Shown here piece by piece: positions 31,462 to 40,776 of a DNA stretch of 64,000 nt (its first letter is position 1; every line of letters begins with the position of its first letter). Under the pieces are notes generated by a model, which ran no database searches, was not told where the DNA came from, and saw nothing but the letters and a program-made list of their open reading frames with translations. Source of the stretch: an uncultured Sphingorhabdus sp. (GTDB lineage Bacteria > Pseudomonadota > Alphaproteobacteria > Sphingomonadales > Sphingomonadaceae). Made by a program: the position numbers and the translations under genes. The DNA lies in the NCBI GenBank assembly GCA_947501885.1, contig CANMXN010000001.1:124001-188000 (forward strand), read 5' to 3'.

Positions 31462-32826
31462 GTGCCTACTGCTTTGGTAACATCATTTCAGAGATTATAT
31501 TTATTAACCATATTTTATTTTCGTTTCTGTATCAATATCTATGACATTCAAATGATAAGTCTGAGAGATACTTTGGAACAAAATTTAAATAGCGCTGATA
31601 TGCCTAAAGCATTTTTGAAATGGATTATGATATTTGCTTCATTGCCCATTATTATGTTTTTTATATCTATCCGGGTTGGTTCAGAGTTTTCAAACTTCCA
31701 ATTATTCTTCCGTGCCTATTGGATGCCAGCGGTAATATTTGAAGTTATCACATTATTTTTTGCTCTGCGCATAGGGTGGCAGCCTGCCGCTCAATTTAAG
31801 GAATTAAAGTCAATTATCAAAATAGCCTTGCTAATTTGGTTGTCCATATTGTTTATCGGAGCGTTATTTTCCGCGGAGATTCCAGCAATATCAATGATAA
31901 GTGTATTTCTTTGGATATTACATTTGGGTTTTTTTGGTGCTCTTCATTATATCTTTAAGCATTGGAGCATCAATAATCAGATGATACGCTTCATGGCATT
32001 ATCACTATCTTTGGGGTCTGCCATAACCGCTTTCTTCATTATTATATATAGCTTCATTATTGGGCATGGTAGTGATTATGATTGGATTAGTGCAATGCCT
32101 GGTTTTTCTAATATCAGGCATATTGGTTACATAAAATTATTGGGAGCCGCTCTTTCTCTAGGAGCTATTATATCGGGTTATGATAAACGCACTCATGTCA
32201 TATTATTTATAATCAATTTTGCCGCCATTATATGGTTTGGTTCTAGGGGACCATTTATTGCTATATTATTGTCGCTATTGACGGCCTATATTTTTATTCC
32301 CAATTTTAGAAACATAAAAAAACTTGGGACAATATTGGTATCTATATTATCCGCGATATTGATATCTCAAATGGTGCCAACACCGCCTAGCCCAAGCTAT
32401 AATGTCTTTGATCGTTACGAAGAAAAGAAAATAGATGATTATGAGAAATTTACATCTGGGCGAAGTGAACTATGGGCAGATGCCGCACAATTATTTGCAA
32501 AAAAACCGTTGATTGGCAATGGAACTGATCAGTTTAAATATACAGCTGAAAGTGCATTAGGAGCATCTCGCCATCCGCATAATATAATCATGCAAATATT
32601 ATTTGAATGGGGTTTAATTGGATCTTTATCATTTTTATTTTTGATAGCTTTATTGCTTAATAGTGTAGCGAGAGATTTGTTCGCGGCGCGTCCAGAGGCG
32701 GTATTTCTTATGCCCATTATGGCGGCTATATTCTTTTCAATGATTGATGGAATTTTATTCTATGCATTGCCTATATCCATCCTATCCTTAATTATTGTTA
32801 TGCAGACCATCAAAGCGAGACAATAG
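31462..32826 (+). CDS. O-antigen ligase / polymerase-like membrane protein
   Basis: Multi-spanning membrane protein of 454 residues with about ten or more hydrophobic segments. The large loop near residues 335-385 carries SGRSELWADAAQLFAKKPLIGNG and RHPHNIIMQILFEWG; a basic/histidine patch of this type is typical of the WaaL/Wzy superfamily. The function is probably transfer or polymerisation of surface polysaccharide, which fits the sugar-nucleotide genes further right. The start is uncertain: a GTG at 31462 has an AGGGGGA ribosome site, while an ATG at 31552 is an alternative that removes a weakly hydrophobic leader. Confidence 0.75.
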   Translation: MPTALVTSFQRLYLLTIFYFRFCINIYDIQMISLRDTLEQNLNSADMPKAFLKWIMIFASLPIIMFFISIRVGSEFSNFQLFFRAYWMPAVIFEVITLFFALRIGWQPAAQFKELKSIIKIALLIWLSILFIGALFSAEIPAISMISVFLWILHLGFFGALHYIFKHWSINNQMIRFMALSLSLGSAITAFFIIIYSFIIGHGSDYDWISAMPGFSNIRHIGYIKLLGAALSLGAIISGYDKRTHVILFIINFAAIIWFGSRGPFIAILLSLLTAYIFIPNFRNIKKLGTILVSILSAILISQMVPTPPSPSYNVFDRYEEKKIDDYEKFTSGRSELWADAAQLFAKKPLIGNGTDQFKYTAESALGASRHPHNIIMQILFEWGLIGSLSFLFLIALLLNSVARDLFAARPEAVFLMPIMAAIFFSMIDGILFYALPISILSLIIVMQTIKARQ

Positions 32827-32851
32827 ATAATTTATCGTCTAAGCGCATGCT

Positions 32852-34033
32852 ATGAAAGCGATACATCAATATGATGCCATAATATTAGGGGCAGGTGGTG
32901 CTGGTATGATGTGCGCCGCTATTGCTGGGCAACGCGGCAAAAAAATATTATTAATTGATCATGCCGATAGGCCTGGCAAAAAAATCCTTATATCTGGTGG
33001 TGGGCGCTGTAATTTCACCAATCTACATATAGCGGCTGATCGTTATTTATCCAATAATCGTCATTTTATGAAATCGGCTTTAAGCCGATACACAGCGCAA
33101 GACTTTATTAATTTGGTCGATAATCATGGCATAGCATGGCATGAAAAAACATTGGGGCAATTATTTTGTGATGACAGTGCCAAGCAGATTGTGGCGATGT
33201 TGCTTGATGAATGTGACAAAGGTGATGTTGACATATCGTTGGGTTACAGCATCAATGATGTGTCGCATAGCGATGGCTATTATAGGGTATGCTATGGTAA
33301 TCGAGAGATGAGTTCTCCTAAATTGGTCATTGCAACGGGCGGGCCGTCTATTCCCAAAATGGGGGCAAGCGGTTTTGCCTATGAATTAGGCCGTAAATTT
33401 GGGTTGAAGGTTATCGAGCCACGGCCAGCCCTTGTTCCCTTCACCTTAGGAGGAGAAGAGACATTATTCCGATCTTTATCGGGTGTTGCTGCCGATGTCA
33501 TAGCAAGCTGCGGGAAAGTTAAATTTCGTGAAGCTGCATTATTCACCCATAAAGGCTTATCGGGACCATCGATATTACAGATTTCGTCTTATTGGCGACA
33601 TGGGGATAAAGTCCATATCAATTTTTTACCCGATTTAGAGCGTGATTGGTTGGTAAAAGCCAAATATCATAATCCGAGTGATAGATTACCTGCGATAATA
33701 AGATCTAAATTGCCAACACGGTTAGCTGACACATTGTTGGAGCGCTTAGATTTTGATGGTGATATAGGTAATATTAAGGATAAATTGCTGAATGATATTG
33801 CAGAGGAATTATCAAACTGGGAATTTAACCCCAATGGAACAGAGGGTTATGCTAAGGCAGAAGTTACGGCGGGTGGTATTGATACAAAAAGCTTATCTTC
33901 GCAGACGATGGAGGCTAGCCATATGCTAGGCCTTTATGCTATTGGCGAGGCCGTTGATGTCACTGGATGGCTTGGGGGATATAATTTCCAATGGGCTTGG
34001 TCTAGCGGCTGGGCTGCTGGACAGGCAATTTAA
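32852..34033 (+). CDS. HI0933-like FAD-dependent oxidoreductase
   Basis: Flavoprotein of the HI0933/YhiN family. The N-terminal FAD-binding motif AIILGAGGAGMMCAAIAG and the second block PGKKILISGGGRCNFTN are both diagnostic. The C-terminal AEVTAGGIDTKSLSSQTMEA and GYNFQWAWSSGW complete the FAD site. Length is 393 residues. The physiological substrate is unknown for the family. It follows the ligase-like gene by 25 bases. Confidence 0.9.
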   Translation: MKAIHQYDAIILGAGGAGMMCAAIAGQRGKKILLIDHADRPGKKILISGGGRCNFTNLHIAADRYLSNNRHFMKSALSRYTAQDFINLVDNHGIAWHEKTLGQLFCDDSAKQIVAMLLDECDKGDVDISLGYSINDVSHSDGYYRVCYGNREMSSPKLVIATGGPSIPKMGASGFAYELGRKFGLKVIEPRPALVPFTLGGEETLFRSLSGVAADVIASCGKVKFREAALFTHKGLSGPSILQISSYWRHGDKVHINFLPDLERDWLVKAKYHNPSDRLPAIIRSKLPTRLADTLLERLDFDGDIGNIKDKLLNDIAEELSNWEFNPNGTEGYAKAEVTAGGIDTKSLSSQTMEASHMLGLYAIGEAVDVTGWLGGYNFQWAWSSGWAAGQAI

Positions 34034-34135
34034 CTGACATTATTTATCGTACATATATAGATTATATTTTATTAACCCATTGTTTTTACAACGCCTTACT
34101 TATTTTATATAGGGCGCAATTTGATTTGGATGACC

Positions 34136-36280
34136 ATGCCATTTAAGAATTTACCTGAAACATTGCAGCATGCTCTCAAGGCGCGTGAATATGACAAGCC
34201 AACCGCTGTGCAAGCCGCCGTGATAGAAAATGATGCTGATGGGCGTGATTTGATTGTTTCTGCACAAACAGGATCAGGAAAAACGGTGGCCTTTGGTTTA
34301 GCAATGTCACCACAAATTTTAGAAGATACAGGCAAAATGCCATTTTTGGTTGAACCATTGGCATTGATCATTGCACCGACGCGCGAATTGGCATTGCAGG
34401 TCAGCCGTGAATTAAGCTGGCTCTATGCCGATGCGGGCGCACAAATTGCAACATGCGTTGGCGGTATGGATGCTTCGAAAGAACGTCGCAGTTTGCGTAA
34501 AGGCGCGCATATCATTGTTGGGACACCAGGACGTTTGCGTGACCATCTAGAACGCGGCGCGCTTGATTTGGCAAAATTACGTGTGACAGTTTTGGATGAA
34601 GCCGATGAAATGCTTGATATGGGCTTTCGTGATGATCTTGAAGAAATATTAGATGCAACGCCAGATGATCGGCGCACCTTATTGTTTTCTGCGACGATGC
34701 CGAAACAAATTGTATCATTGGCTAAGCGCTATCAAAATGATGCGATGCGTATTTCAACAGTCGGTGAAGATCGCGGCCATGGCGACATAAGCTATGAAGT
34801 CATCACCGTTGCACCAGCAGATACGGAAAATGCTGTGGTGAATTTACTGCGCTACCATGAAGCGGAATCGGCGATGTTATTTTGCGGCACGCGCGATGCG
34901 GTACGCCGTTTGCACGCAAGTTTGGTAGAACGCGGGTTTAGCGCGGTTGCGCTATCGGGTGAGCATACCCAAGCAGAGAGAAACCAAGCGATGCAGGCGC
35001 TGCGCAACAAACGTGCGCGGGTTTGCGTGGCGACAGATGTCGCGGCTCGGGGGTTGGATCTACCAACATTATCATTGGTTATTCATGTAGAAATTCCGCG
35101 TGATCCAGAAGCATTGCAACATAGGTCGGGCCGCACGGGACGAGCGGGTAGAAAAGGAACTGCGGTGATTATCGCGCCTTATCAACGCCGTAAACGTGTT
35201 GAGAGAATGTTACGTGATGCAAAAGTTCGCGCCGAATGGAAAGATTCTCCGTCGCGTGAAGACATTATTGCCAAAGATAATGAGCGTATGATGAGCGGTC
35301 TTTTGGAACCCATTGAAATAGATGAAGAAGATCGCAAAATGGCGGAACTTCTTTTGGAGAAAAAAACACCAGAAGAGATTGCTGTTGCGCTGGTTCAGGC
35401 ACATCGCGCCAAAATGCCTGCCCCTGAAAAAATGCTCGATAAAGTTCAGCAATCGCAGCCGCGTGATAGCGGACCAAGAGCTGGGTTTGAAGATACGGTA
35501 TGGTATAGTATGAATGTGGGGCATAATCAGCGCGCTGATGCCCGTTGGATATTGCCAGTGTTATGCCGCCGTGGGCATATCACCAAAAATGAAATTGGTG
35601 CTATTCGCATTAATGGTGATACGACTTTGTTTGAGGTGCCGCGTAAAGTATCGGCAAAATTTATGGAAGCCGTCACCAAGAGCCATGGTAGCGGCAATGA
35701 TGATACCGACGATATTGAAATAAGCCAATTCAACGGTACACCCAGAGAAGCCGCCAAACGCCGTGGCAGAGATGGTGGCCGCGAAGGCGGCCGTGGTGGT
35801 GGACGAGATAGTGATAGAGGCAGAAGCTCTGGTCGTGATGGCCGTAAATATAGCTCGCGCCCTACCTATGGCAATAAACATGGACGTGATGGTGGTCGTG
35901 ATGGGCCAAGAGACGAAGGCAAAAGAGGTGGTAGAGGAGGTGAAGATAGTTCTGAACGTGGCGGCTATAAAGGGCGCGGCGGCGGCGATCGTTCTACTGG
36001 CGTAAGAAATGATAAGAAGCGCGATTTTGGAGATAGGTCAGCACGAGACGGTGATTTTAAAAAGCGTGAAGGCGGTTCTTTCAAGAAGCGTGAAGAGGGG
36101 AGCGGTTTTAAGAAACGCGATGGCGCAAACGGTTCTAAAAAAACAGAGAGTAAATCAGGCGCCAAACCAGCTTTAACAGGCAAATTATCGGGCAGTTTCG
36201 ATGGTGATAAGCCAGTTGTTGCTAAAAAAATGAAGCGTCCGCATCGCGGTAAACGCCCTATCCAACGAAAACCCAAATAA
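34136..36280 (+). CDS. DEAD-box RNA helicase with DbpA-type RNA-binding domain and RGG tail
   Basis: ATP-dependent RNA helicase. Helicase motifs in order: Q motif with TAVQAAVI, AQTGSGKT, PTRELALQ, TPGRL, DEAD, SAT, then ATDVAARGLDLP and HRSGRTGRAGRKG. After the core comes a DbpA-like RNA-binding domain (VWYSMNVGHNQRADARWILP...LFEVPRK). The last ~170 residues are a low-complexity tail of Arg-Gly-Asp repeats and Lys-rich blocks. Length is 714 residues from 34136; an ATG at 34130 is also possible. It is likely involved in ribosome assembly or cold-adapted RNA turnover, by family knowledge. Confidence 0.92.
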   Translation: MPFKNLPETLQHALKAREYDKPTAVQAAVIENDADGRDLIVSAQTGSGKTVAFGLAMSPQILEDTGKMPFLVEPLALIIAPTRELALQVSRELSWLYADAGAQIATCVGGMDASKERRSLRKGAHIIVGTPGRLRDHLERGALDLAKLRVTVLDEADEMLDMGFRDDLEEILDATPDDRRTLLFSATMPKQIVSLAKRYQNDAMRISTVGEDRGHGDISYEVITVAPADTENAVVNLLRYHEAESAMLFCGTRDAVRRLHASLVERGFSAVALSGEHTQAERNQAMQALRNKRARVCVATDVAARGLDLPTLSLVIHVEIPRDPEALQHRSGRTGRAGRKGTAVIIAPYQRRKRVERMLRDAKVRAEWKDSPSREDIIAKDNERMMSGLLEPIEIDEEDRKMAELLLEKKTPEEIAVALVQAHRAKMPAPEKMLDKVQQSQPRDSGPRAGFEDTVWYSMNVGHNQRADARWILPVLCRRGHITKNEIGAIRINGDTTLFEVPRKVSAKFMEAVTKSHGSGNDDTDDIEISQFNGTPREAAKRRGRDGGREGGRGGGRDSDRGRSSGRDGRKYSSRPTYGNKHGRDGGRDGPRDEGKRGGRGGEDSSERGGYKGRGGGDRSTGVRNDKKRDFGDRSARDGDFKKREGGSFKKREEGSGFKKRDGANGSKKTESKSGAKPALTGKLSGSFDGDKPVVAKKMKRPHRGKRPIQRKPK

Positions 36281-36288
36281 GGCAAGAA

Positions 36289-36777
36289 GTGGCGATCAGA
36301 AATATGGACAATCAAATTCATATTTATGTCGATGCAGATGCTTGTCCGGTAAAGGATGAAACCTATAAGGTGGCTTATCGGACAGAGGTGCGCGTGACCA
36401 TTGTTAGCAATAGCCATTTTCGCATTCCCGATCATCCCTTGATCGACCGTGTCGTGGTTAGCGATAGTTTCGATGCGGCCGATGATTATATTGCGCAGCA
36501 TAGTGATAAAAATAGCATTGTGATTACAGCAGATATATTATTGGCTGAGCGCTGTATCAAAAATGGTGCGCGGGTTCTGGCATATAATGGCAAGCCATTT
36601 ACGGAAAACTCTATTGGCAGTGCGGTGGCAACGCGCGCTATTATGGCGGACCTAAGAGCTGGCATGAGCAATGAAAATATTGGCGGTCCGAAAGCTTTTA
36701 CGAAATCAGATAGATCGCAATATTTATCCGCTCTGGACCGCATCATAACCCAAATGAAAAGAAGCGCATCATGCTAA
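36289..36777 (+). CDS. YaiI/YqxD (UPF0178) family protein
   Basis: Conserved protein of the UPF0178 family with a NYN/PIN-like fold; no activity is established. The signature IYVDADACPVKDE is near the N-terminus, with ADILLAERCIKNGARVLAYNG and IGGPKAFTKSDRSQYLSALD further on. The chosen GTG at 36289 has a TAAGG ribosome site 6 bases upstream; an ATG at 36304 would give a shorter N-terminus. Length is 162 residues from the GTG. It overlaps the ABC-F gene by 7 bases. Confidence 0.88.
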   Translation: MAIRNMDNQIHIYVDADACPVKDETYKVAYRTEVRVTIVSNSHFRIPDHPLIDRVVVSDSFDAADDYIAQHSDKNSIVITADILLAERCIKNGARVLAYNGKPFTENSIGSAVATRAIMADLRAGMSNENIGGPKAFTKSDRSQYLSALDRIITQMKRSASC

Positions 36778-38642
36778 ATTTCAATAATGTCATTGTGCGC
36801 CTGGGCGGCGTTACCATCATTGATGGGGCAGGGGCCGCTTTGCCGCCTAATTCTCGCGTTGGCCTTATTGGCCGTAATGGTGCGGGGAAATCGACATTGA
36901 TGAAAGTCATAGCGGGGATGCTCGATCCTGATGATGGCAGCGTTGATATGCCCAAGGATTCTAAATTGGGCTATATTGCCCAAGAAGCCCCCGCAGGAGC
37001 GATCACGCCGATAGAAAGTGTGTTGGCTGCTGATGAAGAGCGGGCTGCTTTACTAGAGGAATCTGAAAAAACAGAAGATGCAGATCGCATTGGCGCAATT
37101 CACGAACGTCTTAATGTCATTGAAGCGCATAGTGCGCCAGCGAGAGCGGCAAAAATCTTAACAGGGCTTGGCTTTGATGAACAGGCACAAGGTCAACCGA
37201 TGGACAGTTTCTCGGGTGGTTGGCGCATGCGCGTTGCTCTGGCGGCACTATTATTCTCGCGGCCTGATGTTTTGCTGCTCGATGAGCCATCAAACCATCT
37301 CGACTTAGAAGCGACATTATGGCTAGAAAATTTCCTTATTAGCTATCCCGCAACAATATTGGTGGTGAGCCATGAGCGTGATTTGCTCAATAATGTTGTC
37401 GATCATATATTGCATCTACAAGGCGGTAAAACCACGCTCTATGTTGGCGGTTATGATGCGTTTGAGAAACAGCGCGCCGAACGCCAAGCGCAAATGGCAT
37501 CCGCACGTGAAAAACAAATAGCGCAACGTGAGAAATTACAATCCTTTGTCGATCGTTGGGGCGCAAAAGCCCATAGTGCGAAACAAGCCCAAAGCCGTGT
37601 TAAAGCTCTGGCCCGAATGGAACCTATTGCTGAAGCCATTGATGATCCGACTTTAAGCTTTCATTTTCCCAGTCCCGCAGAATTAAAACCGCCCCTGCTT
37701 TCTCTGGAAAATGCAGCCGTCGGATATAATGATATAGCCATTTTGAAGCAGCTTAACCTGCGGCTTGATCCTTCTGACCGCATGGCACTATTGGGCCGCA
37801 ATGGTAATGGTAAAACGACCTTAGCGCGATTATTGGCTAGCCAATTGCCCGCTATGGAAGGCGCTCTTGCCAAATCTGGCAAGCTATCCGTGGGTTATTT
37901 TACGCAATATCAAGTCGAAGAATTGGATGTTGATGATACGCCGCTAGAGCATATGACGCGGTTGATGAAGGATGCAAAACCAGGTACCGTGCGAGCGCAA
38001 TTGGGGCGTTTTGGATTTTCTGGTGATAAGGCCACTGTGAAAGTTGGCAAATTATCAGGCGGCGAACGGGCAAGATTGGCATTAGCACTCATCACCCGTG
38101 ATGCGCCGCATTTGCTGATATTGGATGAACCCACCAACCATTTGGATGTCGATGCCAGAGAAGCACTTGTCCATGCGCTCAATGAATTTGGAGGGGCCGT
38201 CGTCATGGTTAGCCATGATCGGCACATGCTCGAATTAACGGCGGATCGATTAATTCTTGTCGATGATGGTAAGGCTATGGAATATGGTGGTACGCTTGAT
38301 GATTATACCAATATAGTTTTGGGTAAGGGGCATGTTGAGCGAAAATCATCTTCAAAGCCCAGCACTGGCAATCGCAAAGAAGAGCGCCGTGCATCAGCCG
38401 AAAAACGCAAATTATCGGCCGAACTCCGCAAAGCTATAACAAAGCATGAAAAAGAGATGGAAACATATAGCGGTGCAATTAGTGCCATTGATAAAGCTAT
38501 GTTTGATCCTGATAATGCCGATAAATCCTATGCAGATAAGGCGATGGGGGATCTTATGAAATTGCGGGCAGATAAACAGAGCGCGCTTGATACTGCGGAG
38601 GCGCTATGGTTGGATGCTTGCGATAGACTAGAAGCGCTGTAA
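36771..38642 (+). CDS. ABC-F family ATPase
   Basis: Soluble protein with two ABC domains and no membrane part, of the type that acts on ribosomes. Both halves carry Walker A (GRNGAGKST at about residue 35; GRNGNGKTT at about residue 343), the signature SGG and Walker B (LLLDEPSNHLD; LILDEPTNHLD). The two domains are joined by a charged linker with a Uup/EttA-like arrangement. A C-terminal Lys/Glu-rich coiled coil resembles the Uup tail. Length is 623 residues. Confidence 0.92.
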   Translation: MLNFNNVIVRLGGVTIIDGAGAALPPNSRVGLIGRNGAGKSTLMKVIAGMLDPDDGSVDMPKDSKLGYIAQEAPAGAITPIESVLAADEERAALLEESEKTEDADRIGAIHERLNVIEAHSAPARAAKILTGLGFDEQAQGQPMDSFSGGWRMRVALAALLFSRPDVLLLDEPSNHLDLEATLWLENFLISYPATILVVSHERDLLNNVVDHILHLQGGKTTLYVGGYDAFEKQRAERQAQMASAREKQIAQREKLQSFVDRWGAKAHSAKQAQSRVKALARMEPIAEAIDDPTLSFHFPSPAELKPPLLSLENAAVGYNDIAILKQLNLRLDPSDRMALLGRNGNGKTTLARLLASQLPAMEGALAKSGKLSVGYFTQYQVEELDVDDTPLEHMTRLMKDAKPGTVRAQLGRFGFSGDKATVKVGKLSGGERARLALALITRDAPHLLILDEPTNHLDVDAREALVHALNEFGGAVVMVSHDRHMLELTADRLILVDDGKAMEYGGTLDDYTNIVLGKGHVERKSSSKPSTGNRKEERRASAEKRKLSAELRKAITKHEKEMETYSGAISAIDKAMFDPDNADKSYADKAMGDLMKLRADKQSALDTAEALWLDACDRLEAL

Positions 38643-38665
38643 TAATATCAATCAAAGACTTGTTA

Positions 38666-39715
38666 TTATTCGCTAAGTTTCTTGACGTCCTGCGAACGAC
38701 CGCGCGGCAAAATCACTATTCTCCCTTCATGGGCAACAATGATTAAATCATCGACACCAATCATTTGCACTTCAATATCACGTGAGTGAATGAGATTGTT
38801 GTGAGCATCAATGGTTTTGGCATTACCGATGACAATATTATCGCCATGATCACCGGTTGCATCATGCAATTCAGCGATACTATCCCAACTTCCAACGTCG
38901 GACCATTGCGGTGAGACAGGTACAACAGCAACTTTTTGAGCTTTTTCCATGACTGCATAATCGATACTATCCGATGGAGATGCAGCAAAAGACTCTGCTT
39001 CAGGATATATATGTGAGCTTTCTGTGTCTATGTTTGATAGTGATATGTGGGCGGCATCATATATATGAGGTGCATGCAGTTTAAGGGCTTCTAAATAGCT
39101 GTCTGCTCGAAACAAAAATATACCTGCATTCCAGAGAAAATCGCCGCTGTTGAGCATGGATTGGGCTGTTTCAATATTAGGCTTTTCGGTAAATTGCGGT
39201 ACGTCATGACAGCCATCATGGCCATTAATGGTATCGCCGCATTTGATATAACCATAGCCTGTTTCGGCTTTGGTTGGCGATATACCAAATGTAATCATCC
39301 ATCCATCTTTGGCTGCATCTGTGGCGCTTTCAATAGCAGATAAAAATATATCCTCTTTCGTAATGAGGTGATCGCTTGGCATGATAAGCATTAGATCATC
39401 GGGTGCACAGCAAAGTGCAGCCAATGCAATGGCAGGGGCTGTATTCCTCGCTGCGGGTTCTAATAAAAGGCGTGCATTTTGGATATTAATGGCCCGTAAT
39501 TGATCACTAGTGATCTCGGTATGTTTTGCATTACCAACAATGATAGGTGGGGCAAATAGAGCATTATCACTGCACCGCAGAATTGTGTTTTGGAAGAGAG
39601 AATTGTCACCAAATAGCCGCAAAAATTGTTTGGGATAATGGGGCGTGGAAAGCGGCCATAATCTTGTACCGCCGCCGCCTGATAATATGACAGGCGTGAT
39701 CTTAGTGTCGCTCAT
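38666..39715 (-). CDS. manC: mannose-1-phosphate guanylyltransferase
   Basis: Makes GDP-mannose from GTP and mannose 1-phosphate. The nucleotidyltransferase signature ILSGGGGTRLWPLSTPHYPKQF begins near residue 10. PSDHLI, FTEKPN and WNAGIFLFRA are conserved substrate-site blocks. It has only the transferase part (349 residues) and no fused isomerase domain. It is followed closely in transcription order by no further gene, and sits downstream of the epimerase on the same strand with a 2-base gap, so it belongs to the polysaccharide block. Confidence 0.92.
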   Translation of the reverse strand: MSDTKITPVILSGGGGTRLWPLSTPHYPKQFLRLFGDNSLFQNTILRCSDNALFAPPIIVGNAKHTEITSDQLRAINIQNARLLLEPAARNTAPAIALAALCCAPDDLMLIMPSDHLITKEDIFLSAIESATDAAKDGWMITFGISPTKAETGYGYIKCGDTINGHDGCHDVPQFTEKPNIETAQSMLNSGDFLWNAGIFLFRADSYLEALKLHAPHIYDAAHISLSNIDTESSHIYPEAESFAASPSDSIDYAVMEKAQKVAVVPVSPQWSDVGSWDSIAELHDATGDHGDNIVIGNAKTIDAHNNLIHSRDIEVQMIGVDDLIIVAHEGRIVILPRGRSQDVKKLSE

Positions 39716-39717
39716 AT

Positions 39718-40713
39718 TTATAAGCCTTTATATTCTTTATACCAATTGACAAAATTGGGAATACCTACATCAATCGAAGTGGTGGGTTTATAGCCTATAT
39801 CTTTTGCAATTGCATCAATATCTGCAAAACTTGCATAAACATCACCTGCTTGCATAGGCATCATATTTTTTTGAGCTTTTTTTCCGCAAGCCTTTTCAAT
39901 TATTTCGATCATTGTACCAAGATGTTCGGGTTTGTTATTGCCAATATTATAAAGAGCATGCGGGGAAACGCTGCCGCCTGCTTTAAGGCTTTCATCATCT
40001 TTGGGAGGCTTATCAAGGCAGGCGATTACGCCAGCAACAATATCGTCAATATAGGTGAAATCGCGCATCATATCACCATTGTTAAACACATTGATAGGTT
40101 TGCCATTAAGGATATTTTCGGTGAACATCCATAGCGCCATGTCTGGACGTCCCCATGGCCCATAAACAGTAAAAAAACGAAGACCCGTTAAAGGCGTACG
40201 ATAGAGATGAGCATAGGTTTCGCTCATAAGTTCATCAGACTTTTTGGTCGCAGCATAGAGTGAGACTGGATTGTCCACACGGTGCTCGACGCTGAATGGG
40301 GAGATTTTATTACTGCCATAAACCGATGAAGATGAAGCATATACCATATGTTTGGTCTGGCGATGACGGGCCAATTCTAGCAGGTTGATATGTCCCATTA
40401 TATTGGCACGAATATAGGCGCGTGGGTTTTCAATAGAATAGCGTACGCCTGCTTGCGCACCTAAATGGATGATCCGATCAAACTCAACATTTTTGAGGCT
40501 ATCTTCTAGCGCCTCATCATCTGCAAAGTCAGTTTTAATGAATTGAAGACTGCCATTAAGGCTCTGCAAAAAAGATATACGGTCTTCTTTTAGCTGCGTG
40601 TCATAATAATCATTGATATTGTCGACACCAACAATGTCTTCACCGCGCTCCAGAAGCTTTTGAATAACCGAGAACCCTATGAATCCTGCTGCACCTGTTA
40701 CTAAAACGGTCAT
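39718..40713 (-). CDS. UDP-glucuronate 4-epimerase-like NAD-dependent epimerase
   Basis: Extended short-chain dehydrogenase that probably interconverts UDP-glucuronate and UDP-galacturonate. The NAD-binding motif TGAAGFIGFSV is at the N-terminus, the active-site serine region is YASSSSVYG, and the catalytic YxxxK is YAATKK. The RFFTVYGPWGRPDMAL block is typical of the glucuronate epimerase group. The start at 40713 is preferred over an upstream TTG. Length is 331 residues. Confidence 0.85.
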   Translation of the reverse strand: MTVLVTGAAGFIGFSVIQKLLERGEDIVGVDNINDYYDTQLKEDRISFLQSLNGSLQFIKTDFADDEALEDSLKNVEFDRIIHLGAQAGVRYSIENPRAYIRANIMGHINLLELARHRQTKHMVYASSSSVYGSNKISPFSVEHRVDNPVSLYAATKKSDELMSETYAHLYRTPLTGLRFFTVYGPWGRPDMALWMFTENILNGKPINVFNNGDMMRDFTYIDDIVAGVIACLDKPPKDDESLKAGGSVSPHALYNIGNNKPEHLGTMIEIIEKACGKKAQKNMMPMQAGDVYASFADIDAIAKDIGYKPTTSIDVGIPNFVNWYKEYKGL

Positions 40714-40776
40714 AATCAATCCTATAAAAAAGCTATTTTTACATATATTAAGATATTGCCCTTTAGAGTAATAATA

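Noticed and set aside
35740-36130. Repetitive DNA that could be mistaken for a CRISPR or tandem repeat array
   Set aside because: The repeats are irregular Arg/Gly codons in one long frame, with no regular spacer lengths.
35965-36501. A 178-codon minus-strand open frame over the helicase tail and the YaiI-like gene
   Set aside because: It results from the repetitive RGG/Lys-rich coding sequence on the plus strand and spans two well-supported genes.
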